Below are positions 24,524-35,563 of a DNA stretch of 64,000 bases, one piece after another. The translations under genes were made by a program, and so were the position numbers. The notes beneath the pieces are model-generated. The model saw nothing but the letters and a program-made list of their open reading frames with translations. It was not told the origin of the DNA and ran no database searches. Within the stretch, counting starts at the first letter, position 1; each line of letters begins with the position of its first letter. Source of the DNA: Bretschneidera sinensis (lineage: Eukaryota; Streptophyta; Magnoliopsida; Brassicales; Akaniaceae); assembly GCA_023935145.1 (NCBI GenBank), contig CM043705.1, positions 54,051,084 through 54,115,083 of the forward strand, in the 5' to 3' direction.

Positions 24524-27500
24524 TTAATTATGACAAAAAAAATTGTAAGTAATCAGGGCTTCCTTAAAGCAGATGTCGCACCCATGACAACAGCCAAGAC
24601 CAGCCCCAAGGGAAGCACCCATGGCTGCAGCTGAAGATGATGCCTTAGCCTGAGAATCCTTATTTGCATATATTGCCGTCGCACGTTCTCGAGCTAATTC
24701 CACCGAAAGCCTATCTCTAGCAAATTCCTAATTTAAATTAAAAAAAACACCAAGAACATCAAAGTTTATCCACGAGCATTTCAAAATTAATAAAGCAGCA
24801 AGATGTCTTCAAATAAAGACTGATCTGATCTCTAACCCGAAGAAAAGAATCTTCATTCTATAAAGTGGTCCAATCAAATCAAGTGCCTAAATACAGATCA
24901 TAAATCAGTAATAAAACAGAAACCAACCAATAAAATTGCTGCTAATCTAAGCCAAATAAAAATTATTGGTGTAAGTAAATGAGTTCTTTAACCACAGCAC
25001 ACACTCAACCTGGGAAGATGATTCAACATCACCTATGCAGAAGTAAGAGACAGCTGCATAAACTTGGCACATAGCTTGCATTGATTTGCTCTCTGTTAGC
25101 TGAAAATGCAACACACATGGAGGAGCATTTAGATTGAATTCCAGAAAAACAAGCATTCATTCAAAAAACAAATTTTTTTTTTCTGATAAGTCATTCAGCA
25201 AACAGAACCTGAAATGCACTAGTAAAAAACTAGAATTGACCAGTTGCATTTGCTCACTAGATTATAACACCAACATAACAGGCACATAAGGAATTAGCAC
25301 ATCACCCAATAAGCATTATTAACTTATGGAGCTTATGAATTGAATAGTACTAAAGAACCCTTTTTAACTCAAATGTGACAATTGAACAGAATACCTTTGC
25401 TGCTTCAACATATTGAAAAGTTGTTTCACTATAACAGCCAACAGAATGAGAATACTGCCCTCTAAGCATCTCAATAATGGTCTCACAAGCCTGTAAAATT
25501 GTCAGAAAGCATGTGAACCAATTTTTCATTTGCACTAATGCCTGCAAACATAGAAAAACTATGTTAACGTCTTCATTTCATGGACTACACAGAGATATCA
25601 TAAGCATTCAAAGATGAGAGACGGGAGGACCTGACATCAGGTCAAAATTTAAATATACTGCCGCTACAAATAACAAAAAGGATAGAGGTTCACTTAATCT
25701 GTTTCAAATACAACCAACTTCCAATTGCAATTATTAATTCACTACTGTCTGAGCCATCAGTGAAAAAGATTTGACCATGGTTTAGAAAAAACAATGACAA
25801 GAATAACTGTCTGAGCCACCAGTTTCAAAAAATCCACTACTTCTCACATGAAGTGCTAAATCCATAGATGCATTAACCTGAAAAGTAACATCATCCTCCT
25901 TTCCACGGACTCTTTTAATTAAAATGTATCGTCCTTCAATTCCAACCAAAGCAGACAAAAGATCATCAATGACAATAAGTTCCTGCATATCAAGCAAACC
26001 CGTGATAACTAAATCTTCATAAATTGCAATAATATCATGTAACTAGAAATTATATAAGATCATTGATAGTTTAGAACAGAAAGAACTCAAAGTGGAATGT
26101 GTATCACTGTGCCTGACGGTGTGAGTGAAAACATTAAAATACATATATGGATTACACATGCATGTCAGTTAACCCTCTTTCCAGGCATATGCCAACCCCA
26201 AACTCCTCATAACCCTGTCAGATTTCAACACTTCTACTAAACCTAACCAAAGTGAACATCCATCAGCAACGAATGATCTAATTCCATGCAAATTTTCCTG
26301 TTCTTGATACTTGTGGTTTACTACCTAAAAATGTGAAGTTTAAACATAAGAAATCTAAATATCTAACTAGACAACAAACCTGAAAAGAAATACTTCCATA
26401 AGAGAAAACCAGCAATCCTAAAAGAAGTACGCACCCCCTCTCTCTCTCTCTTCCCCATCCCTACAAAGTACTGTGGATACCAAGCCCAAGCACACCATTT
26501 AATGAAACCATTAAAAAGTTGCAACTGAGTGGCAGTGCAGCAGTAGTGCAGAACCAGTGACTAATTTCTCATCTTTGAGGTTCCACTTGGGTGGGACAAA
26601 CATCCACTTCATATCTTGGCATGCCAAAAACTATTCTCTAAGGATGACAAGTAGATGTGAAGAACCTAAATCCTAAACCAAAATACCTTACTATATAGGC
26701 CAACGCAACACTTATAAAAGGCTTTGTCTTAGCTTGAAAGTAGAAATCATCAACAACACCACAAGCTCAAGAAAATTTGACTTCCCTACTCACTCATATC
26801 TAACGATATCTTTGGAAGTTCTTTTGAATCTCCATATCTTCTATTCTTTCAAACTGTCAACTGCATTCCCAGAACTAGCATCATTGAACATGTTATAATG
26901 AGAATATCTCAGCTTCCTCTATCCACAGGATTCCACACATCTCCCTTAACTTAAATATTTATTCTGTACAGGTATTAAAATCATATTTCCACGATGATGT
27001 TGGTGAAGAAAATGTCAACAAAGTTATAGACTTCATTTTAAGTTTAAGTTTATCCTCGAGTATACTTAGTATTAAACTAGTGGTAGAAATTTTGAAAAAC
27101 AAGCTTCAAGATCCAAGAGTTCTACATTATAAACTAATTTTCTATAAGCCACTTGTACTCGTAACACCAACCCAAGACAATGGTGATCTTACTACGCAGT
27201 ATCGCATGGATAAGCAATATATCCTACCTTAGAGTAAAAGCATCTCACAAACATTTCTCAGTGAGTTCAAGATCATCACAACTAAACATTAAAGAAACAA
27301 CAATAAGAATATCTAACTCTTTTGTAATAGAGCTTTTCACAGGCAACATTTTTTTATATGGAATTCTTAGGAAACATAAAACCCAAAAATTAGTATCATT
27401 TGCCTCATGCTAACACTGTACTTTGCAAAACATACCTGAACTGCTACATCGTAACAACCTATAGCGTTCTCCAATCCAGGGCTGCTCGAAACATGGAAAA

Positions 27501-27942
27501 ACGCATAAAGTAAATAATTTTCTTGATAAGAAAATAAATTTTTGGATAATTTTAGCTAATGGATTAAAAGCATACTACTAAATTGCATAACATTTAAGCC
27601 AATTAAATGAAAGAAAAGGAAAAAAAATAGTTACTATATACCCATAAACTCTACTAAATTACCACAAGACAATACCTAAACGAATCCAAGGAAAACCCTT
27701 TTGAGTCAGCAAACCGAGATGCTGGCTTTGTCTCCTAAAACAATCAAATAACGTTATCAGAGAATGATTGCCCTCTCTTTATCAAAAGATTAGAAAGGTA
27801 AAAGGAAGAAAAAGAAAAAAGCTCTAAATCGATTGCTTCTCGAGAAAGTGAGAGAAACCTGGTGGAATCGGCCAGTAAGAAATGGCCTCTCGAGATTCCA
27901 GCGAGGTGTTGAAGGGCATGATGTTGGCGTTGCTGGTTCCAT
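24524..27942 (-). CDS. Chimeric GCP2-MAU2 gene (captured, exon-shuffled), 255 aa
   Basis: Seven minus-strand exons: 27942-27859, 27734-27676, 27484-27436, 25982-25848, 25541-25395, 25099-25010 and 24727-24524. All have GT-AG junctions, and the sum of 768 nt is one open frame. Residues 1-109 match the N-terminus of plant gamma-tubulin complex protein 2: the start M-E-P-A-T-P, then R-P-F-L-T-G-R-F-H-Q, then L-L-S-A-L-V-G-I-E-G-R-Y-I. Residues 110-188 match two consecutive internal exons of the cohesin-loader subunit MAU2/SCC4 (N-W-F..I-L-Q-A-C-E, R-G-Q-Y-S-H-S-V-G-C-Y, then T-E-S-K-S-M-Q-A-M-C-Q-V-Y). Residues 189-255 come from an unrecognised, Ala/Ser/Gly-rich source. Both donor genes are normally several times longer, and neither gamma-tubulin binding nor full TPR function is expected. 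Retained introns mean DNA-level capture. Substitutions such as L-A-L-H at the GCP2 exon end suggest age. It could be an expressed chimeric transcript or a silent relic with an intact frame. Confidence 0.7.
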
Positions 27943-28380
27943 CAATTACCACTAAAACGTAACCCGAGAATTGTTTTCCAAGGCAAAAGAAAACAGAAGA
28001 GATAGATAGGGAGAGAAGAACCTGGACACCGCCGTCACTAGAGGTACATTGGAGGAGAACTGGACCAGGCTGGGGCCGGTCTAGAGCGACTTGAGCTGGG
28101 ACGCCAAAGCCTTTACAGGGCTCGATTTCTTGGAATTTGGGTCGACTTTGGGTTTGATGGCTATCACTATTACTGTTAATGTCGTCATCGTCTTCATCTT
28201 TCACTTTGTGGCCATATTTCACTTCGTGGTGGAGAGACGCGATCGAAAGAAGAGAAAAGAGAGCAGAGATGAGAGAGTAGAGAAACGCGATCGAGAGTAG
28301 AGATGAGATAGGAAAGAGCAGAGAGACGCAATCGAGAGAAGAGAGAAGAGAGTATAGAGCATAGAGTAGTTTTAGGGGCT
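27943..28380 (-). other. Probable leader exon and first intron of the chimeric gene
   Basis: Upstream of the GCP2-type ATG an acceptor ends GTTTTAG (exon to 27951), and a donor GTGTCCAG|GTTCTTCT lies at 28022/28021. The upstream exon begins in a CT-rich leader (about 28240-28380) like many plant 5'UTRs. The long frame reading through it (28411-27824) has an L/S-rich low-complexity start and D/E-D-D-D-D and P-Q-P-G-P-V-L-L-Q stretches. After splicing that frame would end in TGGTAA just past the junction, so it would at most be an upstream ORF. Part of this exon may itself be captured from another gene. Confidence 0.45.
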
Positions 28381-28571
28381 GAGAAATGAAAAAAAACACT
28401 GAAAACGCCAAATAGCAATATTATGAAATTAGTGTTTGATCAGCTAATTTTATAAAACTGGGTTCAAAAATCGTTTTTGAATATTATGTCGCAATCGAGT
28501 CTAGTAACGTATGAAAAGGGTTTTCGATGTTTGAACATTGAAAATAATTTTTGAAAACCCTTCTCAAACAA

Positions 28572-29064
28572 GCTCAATAATTTTCAAAAATCAAAGTTTA
28601 AATTGGTATAATCAAAATAATGGGATTCAAAGTGCAAGAACCCTCAATTTTGTTACACCAAAATGTTTTTACGCTTTAATTTAATTATATAATAATTTCT
28701 TAGTTTTTAAAGGTTTGTTTATAAAAAGTAGTAAATTTTAATAATAAAATATTTAAATTAAAAGGAATGGACCTTCCATAGATATCATGTTGATTATTTA
28801 AAAAAAAACCTTCAAGTAGGTGAAGATTTGAGTTCCGGTGACTGGAGAGTTTATTGACGTTTGTTAGAATTTGAAAAAAGAGATATAGCATCAGTCAACA
28901 AGGGAAGGGCCTCAAGTTGAATTGTTAGATATTGTATAGGAAATATCGAAAAGGTTTTAGTAATGGTAAGCCACGTGGCTCCATGCAATAAAGAATGTTT
29001 GGAATGATTTCTCACGCGATGTCACATGTATCCTATGTACATTGATCCTTTGAGTGTCCACTAA
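28572..29064 (+). repeat. Duplicated segment, copy 2, part 2
   Basis: Matches 5101-5583 of copy 1, including ccacgtggctccatgcaata and aagaatgtttggaatgattt. The last five bases, actaa (29060-29064), are the target duplication of the gypsy insertion that follows. Confidence 0.85.
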
Positions 29065-30244
29065 TGTAATACTCATGTTCATAAAGTAAGGGTAAAGAAG
29101 TAATTTGATATATATTATATAGAATTAAAATAATATATATATGAAAGATTTACTATTAAAAAAAGGGAAACCTGTAAGCGTCCAGGTGTTGTCTTTTGTG
29201 GTTATAAAGGAAAAAAAAATAGGCAACTAGTCTGGCTGAGAAGACCAAGAAAGCAGCTGGTTTGGTTGAGAAGACCAGAAAGGCAGCTGGTCTGGCTAAA
29301 ACATGTTGACATGTGAAAAATCATTCCCATATGAGAATATAAAATAATGAGATGATATGATGAAAAAGAAAAAAAGAAAGATGATTTAAATATATGCATT
29401 TATTTATTTGGTTATTATATTATTATTGATTGAGATACTAAAGTATCAGCATTGATTGTGAAATTATTTATAGACAAATGAGTCTCACAGTGAGACAAAT
29501 ATGATGAGAAAGAAATAAGAAAGTATGATGTGATAAAAATTATTTGTTGATTGATTATATGTTGTGAACCTCATAACGAGGTAAATAATGATGTTAAATT
29601 GATAATCTCAAGATAATTAAATATATGAGAAGAAAAATTGTTATGTTTGATGATTAATTTAAGAAGAGATTGATAAATGGTTGGAGTTATGATATGAGTA
29701 GTGATATTAGAATGTTATTATTGAATTATATGAGATAATAGATGAATGAATATTGAAAGATTATTTGAAAGATTGAATTATTATATGTGAAGAAATAGAT
29801 GATTAATATTGGTGAATTAGAAACGATTGAATTATAAGATGTGACTGAAAGTATATAATCGAGTACTTCTAGTAAATTTAATTCACTGAGCTTGTGAAGC
29901 TCACTCTTCATTGTTGAAATTTTTTAGGCAATGAGCAGGGCAGATAGAGTTTAGAGCTGTTATCAGAGTAATTACCTTAAGTAAATCCCGTGGCAAATCC
30001 TCAGACATTGTAAGAAAGAAAAAAGAAAATTTATAATAAAAATTTTTCATGCATTTTGTTATATTTATATATTATTTTTTATAGGAGAATGATGATGCAT
30101 CTATTCTGAAAAGAGTTGAGGATTGGATGTAATTTTTAATTTCAGTTGATGTATTTTTTATATTGTTGCATATATGTGTCGTGTTGAGATTTCAAAACGT
30201 GACGACACTGTCTCGGAGGTGGCCAACCCGGGATGGGTCATACA
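29065..30244 (+). mobile_element. 5' LTR of outer gypsy, internally deleted (1180 bp)
   Basis: Colinear with the 2201 bp 3' LTR at both ends, but missing roughly 0.9-1.0 kb. The text jumps from aaaaaaataggcaa (about 29214-29227) straight into the 30 bp tandem array. In the 3' LTR the sequence agacaa occurs at both edges of the missing block (near 53987 and 54934), so a short-homology deletion is likely. Only about 2.6 array units remain here. Confidence 0.85.
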
Positions 30245-30332
30245 ATTTTGGTATCAGAGCATTAAGTTTTATGATTCTATAGACTGCATAAAAATTTTTA
30301 AAAAGTGGAAGATGTAAACAAACTACATTTTA

Positions 30333-31018
30333 ATGCAGAGTCTGAGGATGACACGTGGATGTGCTAGAGCTAGAGGTAGAGTTCTGAATCAGAGAGGATG
30401 TGGTAGACCCCCAATATTTAGAAGAGTTGAAGTGGAGGGGGAGGTCGAGTCTATGGTTCATGTAAGGGAACAGGTTGCTAGTGCAGTTGGTACTAGTAGA
30501 GGTGGGAAAGAATCTGATATTAGGAGGGATTAGTTGAGAGAAGTTCTTAATCATGCGACAGAGAGAATGAATGCAGCAGAAGAAATGACTGATAATTTAT
30601 AAAGGAGATTAGAGAAAGGGGGTAGAACAGAACTTGATATGGTAAGATAAGAGGCTTCTGAGGGAGAGGATGTGTTTGCACATGAGATGTAATGGGATTG
30701 TTTTGTGAGATTTATTAAGTTTAAACCCCAGTATTTTAGAGCATGTGTAAATCCTATTGAAGTTGAGCAATAGATTAAACATGTTGATAAATATTTTGAA
30801 GTCTTACCAGTGACAGATAGGCAGAAGGTTACTTTTGCTTCATTTAAGCTGGAAGGTGAGGCTTCTCAATGGTGGGAGGATATTCTACCTAGATTAAGTA
30901 CACAGATAGATCAACCCTTAACTTGGTGTAAGTTTAAGGATGTGTTTTTTGCGAAGTATTTTTCAGATATATTTCGAGCACAACAGAAGAGAGATTTTAT
31001 TCATTTAAGGCAGAATAC
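30333..31018 (+). pseudogene. Outer gypsy gag, 5' part
   Basis: Begins with an arginine-rich M-T-R-G-type N-terminus (R-G-C-A-R-A-R-G-R), followed after stops by the retrotransposon gag core (T-F-A-S-F-K-L-E-G-E-A-S-Q-W-W at 30834-30878). It is cut at 31018 by the copia insertion within the F-I-H-L-R-Q-N-T stretch and continues at 49675. In-frame TAG/TAA codons make it non-functional. Confidence 0.8.
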
Positions 31019-32171
31019 TGTAAACTGGGGTTCAAACCTATTAGGTTTTAAAAACTTTTGTTAATTAAACTTGCAAGTTTTTAAACAATTAAATACTCAA
31101 TGCACACTATCAAATAATATACTTGAAAGTAAAGGAGTTCAAAGGAATAGAAAGTGCAAACTCCGTTTATAGTGGTTCGACAATACCAGAATCCTTCCGA
31201 CCCTACGCCCACTCTTTTCAAGGAACTTCCTTGAAGCAATCCACTAAAACTTTAGTCATACAACTTCACGGGTGTTGCATAAACCTTACAATCAATCCCT
31301 TCCTCACGGAAGCTAGTCCCTTCCTTACGGAAGTTACAAAGAAGTGTTTAATCCTAAACACTCTAAGAGTTATTACAACTCTTTCCCTTTTACAATAAAT
31401 GAGATTTGTTGTATAGTAAATGGTAAAGAGATAGCAATAAGTGTTATTACAAAGCTTGAACAATGGCTCAACAATAAGTGTTTCAAAGCTTTTCAAAATT
31501 AATGAGCTTTCTTGTTGAATTGAATGTGTTATCTTGCTTATTTAAATGCTTATTGAAGTGGGTTTATATAGCCTTAAATCAATATGGTCGTTTAACACTA
31601 ACTTGGTAGGTTTGGGGTATTAAATTCTCAAGTCATGCGTCTCAAACGATCATATTTTTTGAATTACCAGTCGACTGGGTCCTTATACCAGTCGATTGGA
31701 TCAAGTGAGAAATTTCATTTTTTAGACTATGGGAGAGTACCAGTCAACTGGGTCCTAAGTATCAGTTGATTAGAAACTTTCTATCACAGTTACTAGTCGA
31801 TTTGGAACCTTCAGTCCCATATCCCAGTCGACTAGTATGTGGAGCCAGTCGACTAGGTTATCCTTCAACCCAGTTTTTTATGTTTTAAAACTGTTTTTGA
31901 TTTAGAAACATTTGTAGGATTTGTTTGTCAAAGTCTTTTGTAGAATGAGCCACATATCAAGCTAAGTATTTGAACATAAGAGATTTATAATTGTTTTGAT
32001 TACCTTAAAGCCTATTCTAGATCTTTTGCCTTATCTTGGTGTCTGAATTGAGTTGAGTCCTTGCATGTTTGTTTCTATATTGAATGCTTTTGTAGCTTAA
32101 ACACTTAGATAAAACTGTTAGTTTAATTAGAGTAGTGTTTTGTCATTATTAAAATAAAATATGGGTCAACA
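31019..32171 (-). mobile_element. 3' LTR of the Sirevirus-like element (1153 bp)
   Basis: Minus-strand ends are TGTTGACC (at 32171) and GTTTACA (at 31019). Palindromic GTCGAC-type motifs cluster at 31668-31862. It aligns with 48417-49674 and, in opposite orientation, with 1474-2644. Confidence 0.88.
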
Positions 32172-32470
32172 ATAATCTTCCTCTTTTTGATGAGACAAAA
32201 CTAATTAGAGAAAAAACAGTTTTTAAAAGCCAAGTGTTGGTTTTTAGAAAAAATTGGATATAGTCTCCTCTGTTTTTCGGATAAAAGCCGACCTGTTGAG
32301 CATTAAAAACACAGTTTATAAGTAATTATCTCACCTTAACCAAGCATACATTTCTATAATACATTTATCAAAGTGATCGGAGCAAAGTTCCCCCTAAATA
32401 TGTGCTTTATTCTAAGTTTACATTGATTTTTCTCTTTTTCTCCCCCATTTTGACAATAGTAGAAAATGGG
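32172..32470 (-). promoter_or_regulatory. Polypurine tracts before the 3' LTR
   Basis: On the minus strand a purine tract (aaaaagaggaagatta) abuts the LTR. A second, atgggggagaaaaagagaaa, lies about 260 bases upstream (32428-32450). Multiple tracts are a described Sirevirus feature. Which one primes plus-strand synthesis cannot be told from sequence. Confidence 0.6.
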
Positions 32471-32874
32471 GTGAAAACTCAAAAAATAAGTAACTTGGAT
32501 AACAGAGATGGGAAGATAATGCAAAAAAAAAAAAAAAAACCTTATATGCAAAAACTAGGCATTATTCTGAGCTAGGAAGACTTCCCGAGAAGAACCGAAA
32601 GTTTCCACACTAGCATAAGTAGTTAAAGTATATTGCGGAGCACGAATAACTTAAACCAAGTAATCATATAGCGTAAAAGTAAAGCAAGTGTATGAACATA
32701 AGCTGGATAACCAAAAAATAGGCAAATATATAAGCATCCATACATCACAGGCTTTTAGAAGCCGAATATCGAGTATAATAATAAAAATGTATGATAAAAC
32801 ATGAAATGTTCATGCTAAAATTATCTAAGAGCTGTAAAAACTACATCAGATGATAGATTAAAGGAGCTCAGCGA

Positions 32875-34162
32875 GCGGGTGAATCATAGCCATCTCGAAG
32901 GAGATCTCAAAGCTTAGCTAAAGAGCCCTTTGTGTGCTCTCGGTGCAGCTTAAAATCATCACGAAGTGTGCGGAGGTCGTGATGCATAGAATCAACTGAA
33001 GAGCTTAAGCTCTAAAACTCAAACTGCATGGACAGCTGGAGGCTCATCATAGCTTGACTTAGGTCATCGTATCCAGCCTGATTAGCACCATAGCCACCAT
33101 GTTGTGGACTAGGTGCTCACTCATCAGTGTCCAACTCATCAGTGTCCATCATAGTAGGAGGAGCTGCATCACCACAATCCTCATCTTCCTCCTCGCTACC
33201 GTCATCCTTAGCACCAATCCGTATGTTCCTCCCTGCCTTGGAGTAGATCATACCCTCTCGAATCGTGTATCCCATCTTCTTCAAGGAAGAGACATTGATG
33301 ATGTCCTTTGGGACAATGTCCTGAGCCTCAAAGGCAGGTAGTGGGACTCAGAAATACTGGAGGATTAGGGTGATAAGCATCCCGTAGGGAAGGCACCCAG
33401 AGTTATTCGCTTCACCATTGATCATGTTGGCGAGTAGTAGGGGTAGATATTGAAGTGGTGTCCAGTTTTGAGACACCAAATCAATATCATATCTATCTTC
33501 GAGAGATAGCCCCAACTTCCAAGACGTGGATGAATGGTCCAATTCACGATAAGATTGAACAGCTTCGAGTCGAAGGGCATGTCACTACAGGTGTGAAATG
33601 TAGTGGGCCTAAAGATATAGTTAGGGTTTCCCCTAACAATCTGGCATGCCTCCTCAGAATCGAAGTTATCCGACCATCTGTCCAAACTCCATTAGATCCC
33701 TCCCACTGGGATCCTCAGGATATTGACCAAAAGATCAATCTTTACCTCAAATTCTATGCCCATCACACTGGTTCTGAATCGAAGAGCTAGTGGAATGGGT
33801 TTCACTAGGTTGGCATAGAATTAGTAAATGAGGCATGGATAGTATTTTTAGTGGATATTTACAAAGGGTGTTAGATGTATGGCTTCAAAGGTAGGAAGAA
33901 TATCAAAATTTTTATAACGGATAGAGTCCAAGTCGATGAATCTTCCCGTCATTATTTTCTTGTGGCGTATAATGGAATTATACCTGCTCTTTGCAGCGAG
34001 GCTCCAGAAGAGCGAGTCATCTAGCTCAGACCTCGCCTTCTTGCTTGATGAACTAGCTAGCCCCTTCCCTTTGGCATCCGGCTCAGAGAATTTCTTGGAC
34101 CGGGGCCTTATAGGCTCGTGAGGTCCTCCTATGGTGGTTTTAATCTGGATTCTCTCAAACAT
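32875..34162 (-). pseudogene. Extra ORF downstream of pol (putative plant transposon protein domain)
   Basis: Minus strand from M-F-E-R-I-Q-I (34162): a K/S-rich N-terminal region (K-G-K-G-L-A-S-S-S-S-K-K-A-R), then S-R-Y-N-S-I-I and R-F-I-D-L-D-S-I (33848-34060), then after frame changes G-I-E-F-E-V and L-L-V-N-I-L-R-I-P (about 33690-33745), E-E-A-C-Q-I-V-R-G-N-P-N-Y (33640), an I-Y-P-Y-Y-S segment, and finally a coiled-coil-like C-terminus with L-R-D-D-F-K-L (32900-33060). It lies between RNase H and the 3' LTR, the place of the env-like ORF of some Sireviruses. I see no convincing signal peptide or membrane anchor, so an envelope role is not supported by sequence. A diverged copy is at 1-855. 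Broken by frameshifts and stops. Confidence 0.7.
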
Positions 34163-34383
34163 TGTGAAAAAAACATTCTTAAAGGGATATTTGGGAAATA
34201 TGAATTTTACAATAGTGTAGAGTTAAAAAAAATGGATGATTTGGGTATGATTGAAGGTTGTATGGTGTGGATTTGAGAGGTTTTGGGCTAAAATCACGAA
34301 TTTTTTAGAGAGAGAAAACTTTGAATATTTCAAAAATGGCATGAAAACTGAAAAATCTGAAAAGACTCTTTATAAAATCACGA

Positions 34384-34602
34384 TACTAGTCGACTGGGTT
34401 AGGGTACCAGTCGACTGGGCCCTTCAAAATTTGAAAATTTTTGACATACCAGTCGACTGGGTTTGGATACCAGTCGACTGGGTAAACTGGCAGAGATATA
34501 CTAGTCAATTGGGTTATCTTTACCAGTCGACTAGTTGACTAGTAAAATGATCAGTGGGATACCAATCGACGGGGGTGAACACACTAGTCGACTGGGTCCT
34601 CT
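34384..34602 (-). repeat. Internal palindrome array (CCAGTCGACTGG) between pol and the extra ORF
   Basis: Eight copies or variants in about 220 bp (near 34385, 34406, 34448, 34469, 34500, 34522, 34560 and 34586), spaced irregularly by about 20-40 bp. The motif is the same as that in the LTRs, but this array is internal, directly upstream of the extra ORF on the element's coding strand. Confidence 0.85.
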
Positions 34603-34743
34603 AGAAATCTTAAAATTTGAGCTCCAACTTAAGATTTAAGCATAAATTGTTTATCTATGCCATCTTGAGTGAGATAAATATTAAATAAGAGTTAATACTC
34701 ACTCACTATATGTCAAATATGCATATGATGAATGTTGATGCAA

Positions 34744-35360
34744 TCAAACATATAGTTTATCATAGTCTTTCAAGCCCATTAATAGTCTAATCTTACAAAA
34801 GCTATTTTCACTTAAGAGTTTTGGAAGAATATCAGCTATTTGATCTTCCGAAGGAATGAATTCTAGTCTAATATCACCCTTTTGAGCATGGTCTCTTATG
34901 AAATGATGTCTAATTTTTATATGTTTGGTTAAAGAATGCTGAATAGAGTTTTTAGTCAAGTTGATGGCACTAGTGTTATCACAATGAATTGAAATATCTT
35001 TAAAGTTCATGTCATAGTCTTCTAGTTATTGTTCATCCACAACACTTATGCACAACAACTTCCAGCAGCAACATATTCCGCTTCGACGGCAGATAGTGCA
35101 ACCAAATTTTGTTTATTAGAAAACCAAGAGGTTAATATTGCACCTAAAAATTGGCATGTACCACTAGTACTTTTTCTATCTAGCCTACAATCCACAAAAT
35201 CAGCATCCGAATATACAATAAGCTCAAAAGATGATTCTCTAGAGTACCATAATCCTAGGTTTTGAGTCTCTTTTAGATATCTAAGGATTTTTTTTACTGC
35301 AATTACATGTGATTCCTTAGAATTAGCTTGAAATCTAGCACACATGCATACACTGAACAT
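34744..35360 (-). pseudogene. Sirevirus-like copia RNase H
   Basis: Two minus-strand frames carry the copia RNase H domain: V-Y-S-D-A-D-F and S-A-V-E-A-E-Y-V-A-A (35360-35046), then H-C-D-N-T-S-A-I-N-L and H-I-K-I-R-H-H-F-I-R (35010-34744). The acidic positions (D, E, D) are visible. A stop and frameshift separate the two parts. Confidence 0.85.
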
Positions 35361-35563
35361 TATATCAGGTTTACTTGTAGTTAAATAAAGTAAAGCTCAT
35401 ATCATTTTTCTATAAGTTTTAGTATCTACACACTTACCTTCCTCATCTAGGCCAAGTTTTGTAGTGGTTCTCATAGGAGTGCCAATTGACTTTGAGCTTT
35501 CCATCATGAACCTCTTCAATAGGTCCTTGGTGTACTTTGATTGATTGATGAGGATGCCGTCTT

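Larger units (their letters stand above)
23275..28571. mobile_element. TIR-type transposon-like insertion carrying captured gene exons (5.3 kb)
   Basis: The boundaries come from the empty site in copy 1 (near 5101), where the flanking sequences join without this block. The left end gggcatatttgataac continuing to gttttca and the reverse complement of the right end, gagcttgtttgagaag continuing to gttttca, match at about 17 of 24 positions. GTTTTCAGTGTTCGAAAA repeats occur just inside the left end and GTTTTCA-type blocks inside the right. At most 3 bp (TAT/AAT) look duplicated at the insertion site, and no 9 bp duplication is visible. This fits an old Pack-type element with decayed termini: PIF/Harbinger-like from the 3 bp, or MULE-like from the subterminal repeats. 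No transposase was seen. It carries the chimeric gene at 24524-27942. Confidence 0.65.

Noticed and set aside
27824..28411. 195-codon minus-strand frame as an independent gene
   Set aside because: Its start is low-complexity from a CT-rich leader, it crosses a good donor site, and its end overlaps the GCP2-type first exon in another frame. It is better explained as leader exon plus intron read-through.
30249..30260. tRNA-iMet-like sequence as a tRNA gene
   Set aside because: Only the primer-binding complement is present, at the LTR border. No cloverleaf can be formed. The same holds at 38857, 48403 and 61265.
31668..31862. Spaced short palindromic repeats as a CRISPR-like array
   Set aside because: The motif is short, degenerate and irregularly spaced within an LTR of a plant retroelement. 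There are no unique spacers of fixed length and no cas genes.
33099..33790. Plus-strand frames opposite the extra ORF
   Set aside because: They are shadows of the minus-strand plant transposon protein remnant, whose homology with 1-855 fixes the coding strand.
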